Assembly: GCA_024761205.1 (NCBI GenBank)
Contig: JAMASS010000008.1
Coordinates: forward strand, 62,001 to 126,000
Direction of reading: 5' to 3'
DNA length: 64,000 nucleotides
Source of the DNA: Limisphaerales bacterium
Lineage (GTDB): Bacteria; Verrucomicrobiota; Verrucomicrobiia; Limisphaerales; AAA164-E04
The translations under genes and the position numbers were made by a program. Under the pieces are notes generated by a model that worked only from the letters and a program-made list of their open reading frames with translations, was not told where the DNA came from and ran no database searches. Below are positions 8,985-19,451 of the stretch, piece after piece (position 1 is the stretch's first letter; each line of letters opens with the position of its first letter).

Positions 8985-10315
8985 CGAAGACGACCGATAG
9001 CGGTGACCCTTAAAACCACCTATGAGACGGCGACCGACTTGGGTTATCTTTTGCGCAAGAATCCGAAGCGAGTTCATTGTTTCGATCTTTTGTTTAGGAA
9101 AGCTACAGTTTTCTATCCAGAGGCAACACACTCTTAATGCACAGCTGCGCTTTTGGTGGATGTAAATCCGATAGAGCTGGGTACGGACTCTCGAAGAGGC
9201 CCTGCTGGAGAAGGTGGCTTGTTCAATCACATATGTCAATGATCGGTCCTACTTGGCCTCATCCTTCCTGAGTGTTGTGATTTCGAAAGTGTTTGAAAGT
9301 GCGCTCAGCAGTAGGAGCAAGGATGGTCCTGATCTTGGCACTCGAGCGATGCCATTGAGTGTAGTCCTGCCCACGCTGCCCTGTCGTGGAGGTGTTGGTT
9401 TGTTGGAGAAGTTGTTCGGGCCGTTGGGTTATCACGTCAGTGCTTATATCCATCTTGTGGATTCCCTGTTCAGATTGGGGAATGATCAATATTCTTAGCG
9501 TGAGGCTTGAGACAACGCTTCCCGTTAGGGATTTGTTAAAGCATCTTTACGTTCTTATTCCTGTGCTCGACAACGAGAAGCACTATTGGATTGGGGATAC
9601 TGAGGTTCGAGAAGCTGCTACGCTGTGGCGAGGGGTGGCCGCCGTCACACCCGGAGAGAGGACTTATAGCGCGACGCTGCCTCAAGCATCGTCGGAGTTT
9701 GGCAGCTGATTCCTATGATGAATTGGAGGCTGAGAGTGAGGAGACGGACTTGGAGTCAACCATATCGAGTGTCGTGGGAGAAAGCCTAGATTCGAGTAGC
9801 GATTTGGGCAATCCCAGCTGCGGATCACGAGCAGTTGAGGTTGCCCCCGAGTTTAATTACACAGCGATTGGAGGTGGCGTGGATGGCATGAACGTGTGCG
9901 GTGCGGCCTTTGTGGTTGGCACCGGGTGTGGTGAAGGAAAACTGCTGCGCTGCAGTTTATCTTTGACTATGGTTCCTTGATATATCGGGACTCTACGTCT
10001 GGGAGGCTTCGCCGCCGCTGCGGTTATTGAAGTGTTGAGCGCCTAAAGCCACTGCGTTTGACTACATTGATCGGGTCGTGTTCGAATTTGCCCAACCATC
10101 AACCGTCGTGCTCACGATGCCAAATCGTGAGTCTAACGTTCTTTGGGAAAGTCTTCCTGCTGGCAGTATGCAACATCGCGATCACTGGTTTGAATGGCCG
10201 TGAGTGGAATTCCGAAACTGGGCAGGTCGAGTCTTGAGTTAGTCTGGTTATGCGATTCGTTTCCTTCCTGTGGAGCATCAGGAGATGGGCAGCCCCACGC
10301 AGGGTGTGTTTGAGC
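8985..10315 (+). pseudogene. decayed Hen1 3'-terminal RNA ribose 2'-O-methyltransferase
   Basis: The N-terminal Hen1 domain is visible as TDLGYLLRKNPKRVHCFDLL near 9030, VFYPEATHS and TAALLVDVNPIELG. Next come YVNDRSYLASSFLSVVISKV near 9235, LPCRGGVGLLEKLFGPLGYH near 9375 and LLKHLYVLIPVLDNEKHYW near 9535. The SAM-binding domain is reduced to GCGEGKLLR near 9925 and blocks VVFEFAQPSTVV, TMPNRESNVLWESLPAG and HRDHWFEWP near 10075-10195. Bacterial Hen1 works with Pnkp to repair cleaved tRNAs and protect the joint. Stops and shifts break the gene, and the methyltransferase domain is shortened. Confidence 0.85.
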
Positions 10316-10319
10316 GGTT

Positions 10320-11335
10320 ATGGATGTCACATTGCCGAAGCTAAGTCTCGTGGTGCTCGTAGGTGTCTCTGGTTCGGCAAGAGCACTTTTATTTGTACGG
10401 TAAAACCACTGGTGAAACGGTCGAGTTTGGTCTTCCGACTCGCTGCGACTAGGTGGTGGAATATCAAGGGAATGCGGTGGTTGTCTACGGTCACACACAG
10501 TGCCGCAGCCTGAGTGGTTAAACAAGACGATCAATATTGATACGGGCTGTGTTTTTGGCGGCAGCCTTCACGGCGCTTCGTTATCCCGGAATGGGTTGGT
10601 TGAGTGTCGCGGCTAAGGAGGTCTATGCCGTTTCCGCAAAACCTATGATCGCGGAATCTGCTTCCAGTGAGTCCGATGGTGTCCCGGCGGATAGAACGCC
10701 CACCATTCCGTTTTCCGCGCAGCAGGTCACCGATGACTTCTTGGATTTTGCGGATGTTTCCGGCAAACGGACCAGTGGGATGCCTTGGCACCGCAACATC
10801 ACTATCCCCGAGAGGAAAATGCTGTGGCGGCCCTCGAAGTGATGAGCCGTTTTGCCGCCAATCCAAAATGGCTTATCTATCTGCCACCCACGATGTCCCC
10901 TTGGCGAAATGCATCCGGCTGATGAGTGCGGGAGCATCCGACCGAAGCGTTTGCCTATTTTCGAAAACGAGATGTTTCGCAGGTAATCTGTGAAGAGAAA
11001 TATATGGACTCCCAAGCAGTCACGATTATCTGCCACTCCGACTCCGAGGGCGTAGTCCGGATACGTTTCGGTTCTGAAAATGCCTTGGGAATCTATTACG
11101 CACGTAGAGGGTGACGATTCATTGATGGAGAGGGCAATCAAGTGCCTGGGGAAGGAGTGTCTGCGAATTACCTATAGTCCTGAGTATTGCCCTTGAGTGA
11201 AAATCTAGAAAGACTCCGGTCTTGCGGATTACGGAGGAAACGTTCCCTGGTGCTTCGTGAGCTCGTGCTGGGCTTCGAGGGATTGGAACGATTTGTTCGA
11301 TGCGAACTCCTCCGCCGAGTCAAGGCTTTCCGGTG
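10320..11335 (+). pseudogene. decayed polynucleotide kinase-phosphatase (Pnkp) with internal deletion
   Basis: The gene starts at ATG 10320 with PKLSLVVLVGVSGS and a P-loop (GSGKSTF in the parent; here broken by a shift). Within about 60 bases it jumps to LYGKTTGETVEFGLPTR, which belongs to the far end of the phosphatase domain. It continues with VVVYGHT, NKTINIDTGCVFGGSLHGAS near 10520, FADVSGKR and IYLPPTMSP. The ligase-domain block EEKYMDSQAVTIICH lies near 11000 and the C-terminal LVLRELVLGFEGLERFV near 11250. Pnkp normally exceeds 800 residues, so roughly a kilobase has been deleted between kinase and phosphatase parts. It follows hen1 directly, the usual RNA-repair pairing. Confidence 0.85.
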
Positions 11336-11660
11336 GCAAGATTGACAAGGGCGAACTCGAGTTTGGCATGGCAGACCAGAGTTCCTTTTGGCCGAAGCAG
11401 CATGTCGTGCGTAATCAGGAAACGGGTTTTCCGTTAAAAGTGATGCCCATTCAATGTCGAGAATGTCGTCCGCCTTAGCCGGATATTTGCAGCTGATGAT
11501 CGTCCGATAGAGGATGGACCGATATTAGTCATTCCGCGCCCCCGCGCAGTATTGTAAGTCATACGGCATTGTTGACGTGTCCGAAGGAATCCAAATCACA
11601 GATGCGAACGATACGTTCCGAAAGCAATTTTTCACTTGTACGGTGCAATCGTGGAAATGG
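11270..11660 (-). pseudogene. decayed hotdog-fold thioesterase
   Basis: On the minus strand near 11560-11640 there is VRICDLDSFGHVNNAVYLQY with a frameshift after NNAV, followed by a piece with ARND. Near 11340-11390 comes KLEFALVNLATGKP and then a stop. The D-F-GHVNNA motif with a C-terminal VNLATGKP is characteristic of 4HBT/acyl-CoA thioesterases. It runs antisense into the pnkp 3' end. Substrate cannot be told. Confidence 0.6.
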
Positions 11661-12579
11661 AAAGGTCGGGACACGTCCAAGATATATTTTACGGGAGCTA
11701 TTCTGGGGAACTCGTGGGGCGCGTATTGGATTGAATGAGGTATCCTTCGGCACGTTTCCGAATCCAACGGCCTTGGTGCCATAGAGCCGCCTTGATGGAT
11801 GGCGAGGCAGCCAGTGCTTTAGCACCGGCTTTCTTGACGAGATTCTTCGTCAACCAATTCCGCAAGTAAGGGTGCTTTCTCTAAAGCCTGAACCAAGTAG
11901 CTCGTGGCGGTCAGTTGCCAGCGCAAGGGGCCGTTTGTTGATCAATGTCATGCCATTGGCCGCCTTGCCGAAATAGAACGGTTTGGTGAACCGGGGGTAG
12001 TGGTAGCTCCACAAGTTTAGATTGAAATCATGCTCGTTGTGGTTCTCTAGCGGCTTTTGGCCTCAGTGTGGCGGTACGTCTCACCGCCGTGTAGAGGGTG
12101 CCCCGCCGGTGCGTCGGCTCGCACCCATTGCTCTGGGATGCCACCGGATGTTTTGTCACGAAAGAAGAACGCTTCATCGAGGACATCGTTCATGTAGTTT
12201 GCAAAGAAACACACTGCGCAAAAGCGAGTTCCAACGAGCTCGATAATCAGTTCTCACTGAACTTTGAGGAGATTAAGGTGATCTATCTGCCGATCAAAGA
12301 TCTCGGAGCCGAGCCGATAAGTTGCTCGGCGAAGAAATAAGTTTAACAGACGTATATAGAATTGAATCTAAGTTCTGAAACCGAGTTCCTCTCGGGACTC
12401 TCTTTGTTACTCACCGTATTGTGGGCTCCTTGTCGACGCAGTATGAAACGGTGCTTGAAGACATGATGCTTGAGAAGAACGGGGACGGAACGCCGATGTT
12501 CACGACGAGCCATTAATCTCAGTTACCCTCTCCGTTAACTCCGTTTCCTCCCGTTCAAACCTCCGCGGTTCCGATTGTC
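11661..12579. other. unassigned decayed sequence
   Basis: On the minus strand near 11930-12060 the frame reads HNEHDFNLNLWSYHYPRFTK followed by PFYFGKAANGMTL, which looks like real former coding sequence of a protein I cannot name. Fragments at 11660-11825 may belong to the same gene. A plus-strand frame at 12098-12340 has no family likeness. No intact gene is supported between 11.66 and 12.58 kb. Confidence 0.35.
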
Positions 12580-13471
12580 AGTGGTTGATTACGCTTTCAA
12601 AAAACGCCAGCTCCCAGGGATATGCCGATTGTCTGAGCCAAAATAGTGCTTTGCCGCGGATATCGGAGGCTAGGATACCGACATGCTGTTCGAATGATCT
12701 CATCGATCGCCTCTGCCACATCACTAACGTGCAAACCGAAAATTGCGAACTCACGAACGCCTTTGTCTTGATTGTCTCGAACGATCTTTTGCAGCACTTC
12801 GAATCCTTGGCGGCTGCATAGTTTCCCGAGCCAGAAAGTGGTCTCCTTTCGTAGGGACTTGGGACGGAAGGGCTAGGCAAATTGGGCGAGCCTTGCATCG
12901 GCAGCTAGATCGTCATGAAAGGCAATCGCGTCGACAACCCGCTCGATAATGACACGACGTTGCTTGTCTCCGGCTCCCCCTGAGAACCAGTCGCCTCAGC
13001 CACTCAAACGCCCTCTGCAACGTTGACCCTTCAAGAGCCAATAGATCATCAGGCCGCTCGCGTCCAATTTACAGTCAGTGGTGAAAATCCGTATCGGTGG
13101 ATCCTTTTCTTATCGATTTGAAAAATACCAGAATGTTTTCATCAGACTAGCCGTCGGACTCCACGTGGCGCATGTTGACGCCTCCTCCGCACTGCTCTAG
13201 TTGGCATCCGCACATCCAGGGCGCCAAAACAGTCGCTACGTTCCCGCCATTTGTCACAACCGATGTGTGAACGGTTGTCGGCACAAGGAACGGCATAACC
13301 AATCCACGCCAGTTCTGGCGTCGGAGGATCGAAGCGAACCGGTCCGGCAACGAGCTGAATGCCCCTTGGATCCTTACCGTCCGCATTCACGATGTTCGAC
13401 AGTTCCTGTCCGACGGCTGCTGCGCACATTCCAACGGCCAATGTAAACGCTAAGAGTGAGTTTACTTCCAT
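12580..13471 (-). pseudogene. decayed secreted HEAT-repeat protein
   Basis: It starts at ATG 13471 with a clear signal peptide (LLAFTLAVGMCAAAVGQ) and continues in that frame for about 30 residues before decaying. Downstream, near 12590-12800, HEAT-like repeats appear in different frames: VLQKIVRDNQDKGVREFAIF and GKALFWLRQSAYPWELAFFE. HEAT proteins of this sort often lie beside an ECF sigma/anti-sigma pair. Here the remnant follows a second HEAT remnant on the same strand. Confidence 0.6.
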
Positions 13472-13537
13472 GATCGGGAACTAAAAATTTGTCTTGGTGA
13501 AGATTTTTCACCGCAACGGTTCGGCGCGGGTGGTGGA

Positions 13538-14855
13538 CTATTTGTTGAGAATTTCCATAAAGAAATCCGTTGCCTCCCCAGACTTCATCACGGATAGCTT
13601 CTCAATCACTTCTTGACGCAGTTCGCGATCCTTCCTCGGAGCCATAGATCCGGACGATCAGATCGCGCGTGCGCTTGTCCGCGAGACTCAATTGTTCCCC
13701 CTGCCGCCTTTCGGAGCTCGAGGTCGGTCTCAGCGCGTGCGATTTCGAAGGTCTCTTGCACGGCGCCTTGGACAAATAGAGCCTCGATGACCGCTTCTTT
13801 CACCTCCCTTTGGCAGTCTCGCAGTACACCTTCAATAGCCCTTCTCGGACGGCTTTCCCGCCCATCTGTCTGAGTCTTTCGACCGCCTCTCCGTATCTTA
13901 AGATCCTTATCGTTGCTGGCGATGTTCATCAGGATGTCCGCTTGGCTGGTGACGAAGAAGGCGTTCAAGATTTTGTCTGTCACGGACCGCGATTTTTCGG
14001 TGTTGAACAGCAGCTCCTTGAGTTCAGCAATGTCGCGCATCATGCATAGTTTCTCGATCGCCTCTTTGCTCAATGACTCGTCCGGTTCGGTTTTGGCCAG
14101 GGCGAAGAAACGTTTCGCGTGCCCCCGGCAATCATTAAGTAATCAATGATTGATTCTTTGATCTCTACGCCGGCTGCATTCGTATAAATGTCGGCCAGGA
14201 TGTCAAGGGCTGCCTTTCCCTTGAACAGCGTCACGTACTCGAGTGCCTTCTTCTGAAGATCGGACGGCATGTGGGCGTCATTGGAGAGGACCTCCAATGA
14301 GATCACGGCGACCGACCTTGGCTGAGAACGAATAGCGCCCGATGCTTGAGTTTCTTTGAATGCCTGCCGCTGAGGACCTCCTCGAGCAGGGGAATCGCTC
14401 GGGCCGGACTCTGGCGCACGAGATTTTCTAGGGCGAGCAACTTCAGATCCTAGTCGACTTCGAACTCTTTTGTGTCGGCTTGACCAAGAATTTCCTTGAT
14501 CTCGTACTCCAATGATCTTGCGCTCTTGAATCAAGGGCTGTCGAGATGGTGTTTTCTGAGTTCCTCGAGGATGCCGAGAGCTGCTGCTGCATGGCCGATT
14601 TTGTATTCGGCGTAGGCCAACCAATAGCGCATTGCCTCGGCTTGCTCCGGCGTTCTTTCAATGACTTTTTGTAACTGAACCAAGGCCGTTACATAGTCGT
14701 GATTGCATAGCACTGGTCTTCCCCCGCGATAAAATGCCTCGACTTCATCGGCTCCCGTGTTGTCGGCGGTTCGGTCGTCCGCTGCGGATACGGACGCCGA
14801 CCAGCAGAGCCAACAGTAGAGGCTGCAACCAAAACGGTCTTAGTTTTGATTTCAT
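13538..14855 (-). pseudogene. decayed secreted TPR/HEAT-repeat protein
   Basis: The start at 14855 gives a signal peptide (KLRPFWLQPLLLALLVG). A TPR unit follows (NHDYVTALVQLQKVIE, then EQAEAMRYWLAYAEYKIGHA) near 14550-14710. HEAT repeats run through 13600-14400: ALEYVTLFKGKAALDILADI, KEAVIEALFVQGAVQETFEI and ELKELLFNTE. The terminal helix QEVIEKLSVMKSGEATDFFM ends at the TAG at 13538. Repeats lie in several frames. Its likely role was periplasmic protein interaction downstream of the sigma/anti-sigma genes. Confidence 0.7.
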
Positions 14856-14875
14856 TATATTCCTTGATTATATGT

Positions 14876-15729
14876 TTATATGTTCAGATTCCGTAAATCC
14901 TCACTTTCACGAAGCCGCGATTGTTCGGCCATCATTCTGAGTTTGAAAAGAATGTCATCGGCGCCGAGGTCTTCCTTCAAATTCCTCAGACACTCGCCAG
15001 GAGCCCAGTCGGGTCTGTTGCGATATCGATCAACACGATTTCCAGGTCGCCGAACCAAGCTCGCCGGATCGACCGTGCCAACTGCCGGTAAAGGCGATTG
15101 AGAGCCACCAACTGCCACGCTAGCTCGCGTTCGATGGAAAATATTAATAATCGACACGGAGGACGCGTTGACGATCCCGATTAGAGCAAGTTGCGCCTAC
15201 TCAAGATGGACGCCCACTTCGCGAAGCAATGCTTGATGCAAACCATCCGATTCGTCAGTCGTTGTCCAACTCTGCTCTTTGTCGGGTTGAGCAATTCTTT
15301 GGCGGTTTTGCTCAACTACCCCAAGCGTCAAGGTTGCCACGGCCAAGCACACCGCGATCTCTGCGTCAATGCGATGCGGGTCACCAAGGCCAACCCTGCG
15401 AAATGCCCTTTCCAGCAATGCTGCCAAGGCGCCCCAGTCTTGCAGCCGTAGAACAAGACGTGCTCACAAGACCCTCAACAGCCCGTTCACTCCACTGGCT
15501 TCAGGCATGGGATTGTTTGAATCTCGGGCGAAAACGCTCCCTCACCGATTCTCCGTAATCCGGACCCGAGTCAGCCGATTCGGGTGTGATCCGCCGCAGT
15601 GAGCATCTCGGCAATCACCCTGAACCACTCGCGGACGACTGCTGAGCGAGTCAACACCTTTTCAATCGAAGTTGAATCTGCGGCCTCGCCGTAGTGATAC
15701 AAAATCAGATCCTCACCCGTAAGGTTCAT
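14876..15729 (-). pseudogene. decayed anti-sigma factor-like membrane protein
   Basis: The N-terminus MNLTGEDLILYHYGEAADST at 15729 resembles anti-sigma domains found after ECF sigma genes in Acidobacteria and Verrucomicrobiota. It stays open to 15571. Later frames hold a hydrophobic segment (AEIAVCLAVATLTLGVV) near 15340 and ARSIRRAWFGDLEIVLIDIA near 15050. The C-terminal helix ECLRNLKEDLGADDILFKLR ends at 14876. The order sigma, anti-sigma, TPR/HEAT, HEAT fits a former stress-response operon. At least two frameshifts and stops break it. Confidence 0.65.
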
Positions 15730-15829
15730 GGGTTCTGAGGGAAATCGGTAACTGCAACACCGTTGAGCTTTGGCGCTTTGTGCGGTAAGTCTGACGGTAC
15801 GGGCGTTCGGGGAAAAGATTCGAGTCCGT

Positions 15830-16330
15830 TTCGGACCTTTTTTGGCCTCGCGGAACACGTTCTGTTTCACGGCGTTAGTCCCTAGGTCGAATTCGTCCGC
15901 GATCTATTGAATCGAGCGCTCCTCAAAATGTTGTAAAACAAACGACGCTCGTTCAATCGGCGCCACAATGACTCTAGAATTCGCCGTGCTCGGTGCCCTG
16001 CACCTTGATGCTCGCCCCGCGCGATCCAGCCGGAGCGCCCGATCCACGAACATCGCCTCCGCGTTGCGATGATCCATCAGTTCACTCCAGACTTGCGTCT
16101 GCTGTTGTTTGCGGACGACGGCGAGAGAACAATGAACGGCGATTCGATGCAGCTAGGTCCGTGCGCTGGACTGCGCCCGGAATTTCTCAAGATTCGCGTA
16201 TGTCTTCATATTTTTGAACGATGCCGTCGGTATCCTTGTGGTTTCCCACGATATAATGGACTACGTGAAACAAGACGCGGCTGTGGCATTTAACAATCAC
16301 CCAAAACGCGTTGCCGAGTCCTTGTTTTAG
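15830..16330 (-). pseudogene. decayed ECF-type RNA polymerase sigma factor
   Basis: Region 2 is visible as VLFHVVHYIVGNHKDTDGIV near 16240-16300, then TYANLEKFRAQSSARTWLHR near 16160-16200. Region 4 is ERASFVLQHFEERSIQ, a stop, then IADEFDLGTNAVKQNVFREA near 15850-15930. Intact ECF factors direct polymerase to stress promoters and are held by the adjacent anti-sigma. The remnant's start has been lost where it meets the methyltransferase remnant at about 16.32 kb. Confidence 0.75.
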
Positions 16331-17761
16331 CTCGACCCGCCCTTCAACTCGAACAGGGCCTACAACGCTATCTATAAAGACGAGACCGGTCGTCCTTTGC
16401 CGGAACAGGTCGAGGCCTTTTGCGATCAATGGACGTTGGACGGTGAGCGGATTCGCGCCATACATCAGTTGCCGGTGCTCTTGCGGAAATCCGGCATTGA
16501 TGATGACACCGCAGAGTTTTGGCGGCTTTGGATGAAGTCCCTGCGCCGGACGGACCCGAGGTTGTTGGCTTATCTCTCTTATATGACGTAGCGGCTCCTG
16601 CCTATGCGCGGCATCCTCAAACCCACCGGCAGCATTTACCTGCATTGCGACTCGACTGCCAGCCATTATATCAAGGTGATGTTGCACGCTGTGTTCGGGC
16701 ACAGGAATTTCAGGAATGAAATCGTGTGGGCGTATCGCACGGGCGGAGCGAGCAAACGGCATTGGCCGCGCAAGCACGATATACCACTGTTTTATATAAA
16801 ATCCGGTTTGTATAAGCATCACCCTATTCAAGAACGAATCTTTTACCATAAGCCATTCTTCAGCGAACAGGTTGATGAACAAGGGCGCTATTTTGCAGAT
16901 GTTTAAAATATATGGGATGATATAAAAGCCATTATCAATATATCTAAAGAACGCCTCGGCTATCCTACGCAGAAGCCCTTGCCGTTGCTGGAGAGGATCA
17001 TCAAGGCGAGATCGAATGAAGGTGATGTGGTGTTCGACCCGTTCTGTGGGTGCGCCACTACCTTGGAGGCCGCGCATAGCTTGAAACGCCACCGGATCGG
17101 AAGCGACATCGCCATCCACGCCATCAAGCGCGTGGCTACGGCTCGTCTGCATGATCGGCTCGGATTGAAGGAAGGGGTTGACTTCGTTATTGATGGCGTG
17201 CCAAGCACGCTCGAAGGGGCCATTGATTTATGGAAGCGTGACCCGTATCACTTCCAGAAATGGGTGGTAGAGGAGGTGGACGGCTTCGTCACGACGAAGC
17301 GGGGCATTGACGGACGCATCTACTTCGGGCGGTCAAGGAAGAAACTGCGCTCGATGGTGTTGGAGGTGAAGGGCGGCGAGAATGTCAATATCAGCGTGGT
17401 GCGCCAACTGCGCGGCGTCTTGGCACGTGAAGAGGCCGATATGGCCGGCCTGATCCTGATGCGCAATTTGAAGCCGCAGCAGAAAGCCGCCTTCAGCCGA
17501 GAGATGGCAATGGCCGGAGAGATGAAGGGCAAACGCTGCCCTCGACTGCAACTGCTGAGTGTGCCGGATATTTTGGCAGGACGCCGCTTCACATTGCCGG
17601 AGGCGCCCGCCGCACGTGGGTCCAAGCAGGGGCAGCTGACACTAGGTGAGGTGAAGGCTCTCCATGAACAGAACTTGTCATTGCGTTGTTTTTTGAACAA
17701 TTATCGGATCAGAATTTCAATGGGGTCTTTTCCTCGGCTCATGCTCACCAGCGCACCATGA
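16325..17761 (+). pseudogene. 5'-truncated DNA methyltransferase-nuclease
   Basis: The remnant begins abruptly at the catalytic motif LDPPFNSNRAYNA after an in-frame TAG. It continues with PTGSIYLHCDSTASHYIKVM near 16620, FGHRNFRNEIVWAYRTGG, a stop near 16904, and QKPLPLLERIIKARSNEGD with VVFDPFCGCATTLEAA (SAM-binding motif I) near 16970-17070. A C-terminal nuclease-like domain follows: GIDGRIYFGRSRKK and VLEVKGGENVNISVVRQLRG with an E-x-K near 17365. The circular motif order, DPPF first and FxGxG later, is that of beta-class N4/N6 methyltransferases. Stops at about 16588 and 16904 and the missing N-terminus make it inactive, though the last 260 residues are open from 16979. Confidence 0.75.
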
Positions 17762-18093
17762 CAACATTTCAAGCAGATCATCATGAAAAGCTGCTGCGGC
17801 ACATAGTGTACTTTAAATACAAGGAAGGGACCTCAGATGAGACCATCGCAAAGATCAAGAAAGCCTTTGCAGATCTGAAGAACACGATCGAGAAGATCAA
17901 GGCATTTGAGAAAGGCATAAACAATAGTCCCGAAGATCTCAACAGGGGATTCAAACATTGCCAGCTCCTGACTTTTGATTCCGAGAAGGGCCGAGATAGC
18001 CACCTGAAACATCCCGAGCATGTCAAATTTGGGCGACTCGTGATGCCCCCCCTTGAGGACGTCTTCGTCATTGACTACAGGGCTAAGGAATAG
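17758..18093 (+). CDS. Dabb (stress-responsive A/B barrel) domain protein
   Basis: This intact 111-residue protein contains LLRHIVYFKYKEGTSDETI and ends with FGRLVMPPLEDVFVIDYRAK, the pattern of the small dimeric ferredoxin-like Dabb fold. The block HCQLLTFDSEKGRDSHLKHP is also typical. No signal peptide is seen. The frame is open to 17686, but ATG 17758 is the better start because the domain begins shortly after it. The reaction is unknown; some relatives bind small hydrophobic ligands. It is one of the few readable genes in the decayed zone. Confidence 0.8.
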   Translation: MTTFQADHHEKLLRHIVYFKYKEGTSDETIAKIKKAFADLKNTIEKIKAFEKGINNSPEDLNRGFKHCQLLTFDSEKGRDSHLKHPEHVKFGRLVMPPLEDVFVIDYRAKE

Positions 18094-18149
18094 CCGCCCA
18101 ATCATCATCTCAGAAGCGTGAGTGTGTTTCTTCGATTAGTCTCTGTTAT

Positions 18150-18893
18150 TGACGGTATTCGAGATCAGCTGAGCCCAATCCGGCGCTGACATCCGCCAAA
18201 ATCATCGAAAGGACTCGGGACCACGGTGCCGACGGAATCGTCTTTTCCTACCTCCGGCAAGTCGTCATCAAGGAGTTTTCTTCCGACGGTGAAGTGGAGG
18301 AACGCAAGACGAAAATTTACCGAGCCTTCACGGATGATCGGGAGCAGGCGTTGCTCGAGGTCAACGGCAAGCCAGCGACGGAAGCACAAATTGCCAAGGA
18401 TCGAATGCGGCAGCATCGATTCCTGTAACCGGTGCGATTCGGACAAGGCAAGGAGAACGCTCATAGATCGAAACGTTACTTTGTTCCATGACAAGTTCGC
18501 CCCTCGACTCCTAGGGCGTGAAGTGCTGGACAATCGATTCGCCCACGTGATCGTTCTTGAACCAATCAAAAAGTATCGCGTCGAGAGCCGAGTGGTCGTT
18601 CGACTAATGAAACAGTTATCGCTCAAAGTCTGGATCGACGAAGAGGAGTATCAAGTGGCGAAGCTTGAGGATAGGGGTGCCGTTCCTCGGAGGATTGGCT
18701 GGTGCGGCCAAGGGCCTGACCATTTCGGTATTGCAGAAGCGTTTGGCGCCGAATCAATGGATCGATCCTCAAGTGAATGCGCTGTTCGACGCCCGAGTTC
18801 TTTGGAACGTCTACCGTTTCGGACTGCAAAGCTCGTCGGAAGTGGTCCAGTTGATGGGTGAGGGACCAGTTCAAGGCACGGGATCGGTGTAAC
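18150..18893 (+). pseudogene. decayed LolA-like outer-membrane lipoprotein-sorting family protein
   Basis: Blocks in order are GIVFSYLRQVVIKEFSSDGE, KTKIYRAFTDDREQALLEVN and GKPATEAQIAKDRMRQHRF, then a stop at 18426. Next come LFHDKFAPRLLGREVLDNRF near 18485, VWIDEEEYQVAKLE near 18630 and FDARVLWNVYRFGLQSSSE near 18790. The YxYxxxxxxxExDxxGxVxxxK start and the C-terminal WIDxxxxQIAKLE segment match a LolA-like family common in Acidobacteria and Verrucomicrobiota. Frames shift at least three times. Confidence 0.6.
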
Positions 18894-19011
18894 AGACACG
18901 CTCGGGAATGCGATAAAAGCTCTTGCAACCGCAGGGCGACTTCCTAAGACTTAAGCCATAGAGCATTTTGCTGAATTGAAATGCGATTGAAAGTTGTTGA
19001 GTAAAATAAAA

Positions 19012-19383
19012 ATGTTCAAATCCATCCTAGCGATCATCGCAATTAGCATGGCCATTCCGTCAGCCACGGCGGCAGAAGAAGGCAAGGCAGCCAAGAAGGA
19101 ACGCACCACTCGAGGTGTTTTGGTTTGCGCCAAGTGCTCCTTAGGCAAGACTGAATCCTGCCAAGCTGCATTGACCATCAATCGAAAGAATAAGCAAGGC
19201 GAGAAGATTGAGCGTGTCTTTTTGCTGAAGAACAATGACGTGACGAAGGCCTTTCACAACAATATTTGCTCTGGCGATAAGGTGCCCGTTAAGGTAACTG
19301 GTGACCATGAGGGCAAGAGAAAGGATCGCGTGATCGTCGCGAGCAAGATCGAGAAAACCAAAGCGCGGAAGAAGGCGTCTTGA
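19012..19383 (+). CDS. small secreted cysteine-containing protein
   Basis: This 123-residue intact protein starts at ATG 19012 with a signal peptide (FKSILAIIAISMAIPSATAA) and a mature part rich in lysine. A VLVCAKCSLGKTESCQAA segment carries three cysteines in CxxC...C spacing, and a further cysteine lies in NNICSGDKV. The rest resembles an OB-like strand set (VKVTGDHEGKRKDRVIVAS). The cysteines could bind a metal. The family is not one I can name, though similar small proteins occur in Verrucomicrobiota. TTG at 18994 is a weaker start. It stands alone among decayed genes and appears to be maintained. Confidence 0.7.
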   Translation: MFKSILAIIAISMAIPSATAAEEGKAAKKERTTRGVLVCAKCSLGKTESCQAALTINRKNKQGEKIERVFLLKNNDVTKAFHNNICSGDKVPVKVTGDHEGKRKDRVIVASKIEKTKARKKAS

Positions 19384-19451
19384 TTCTTAGCTTATTTTAG
19401 CAAAGCAATAGCCCGAAAGATTTTTTCAGACTGTTTTGTTAGGCAATCAAT

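Noticed and set aside
16187-17152. A 321-residue minus-strand open frame
   Set aside because: It runs antisense to clear methyltransferase sequence. Only its final part matches real protein, the sigma-factor remnant.
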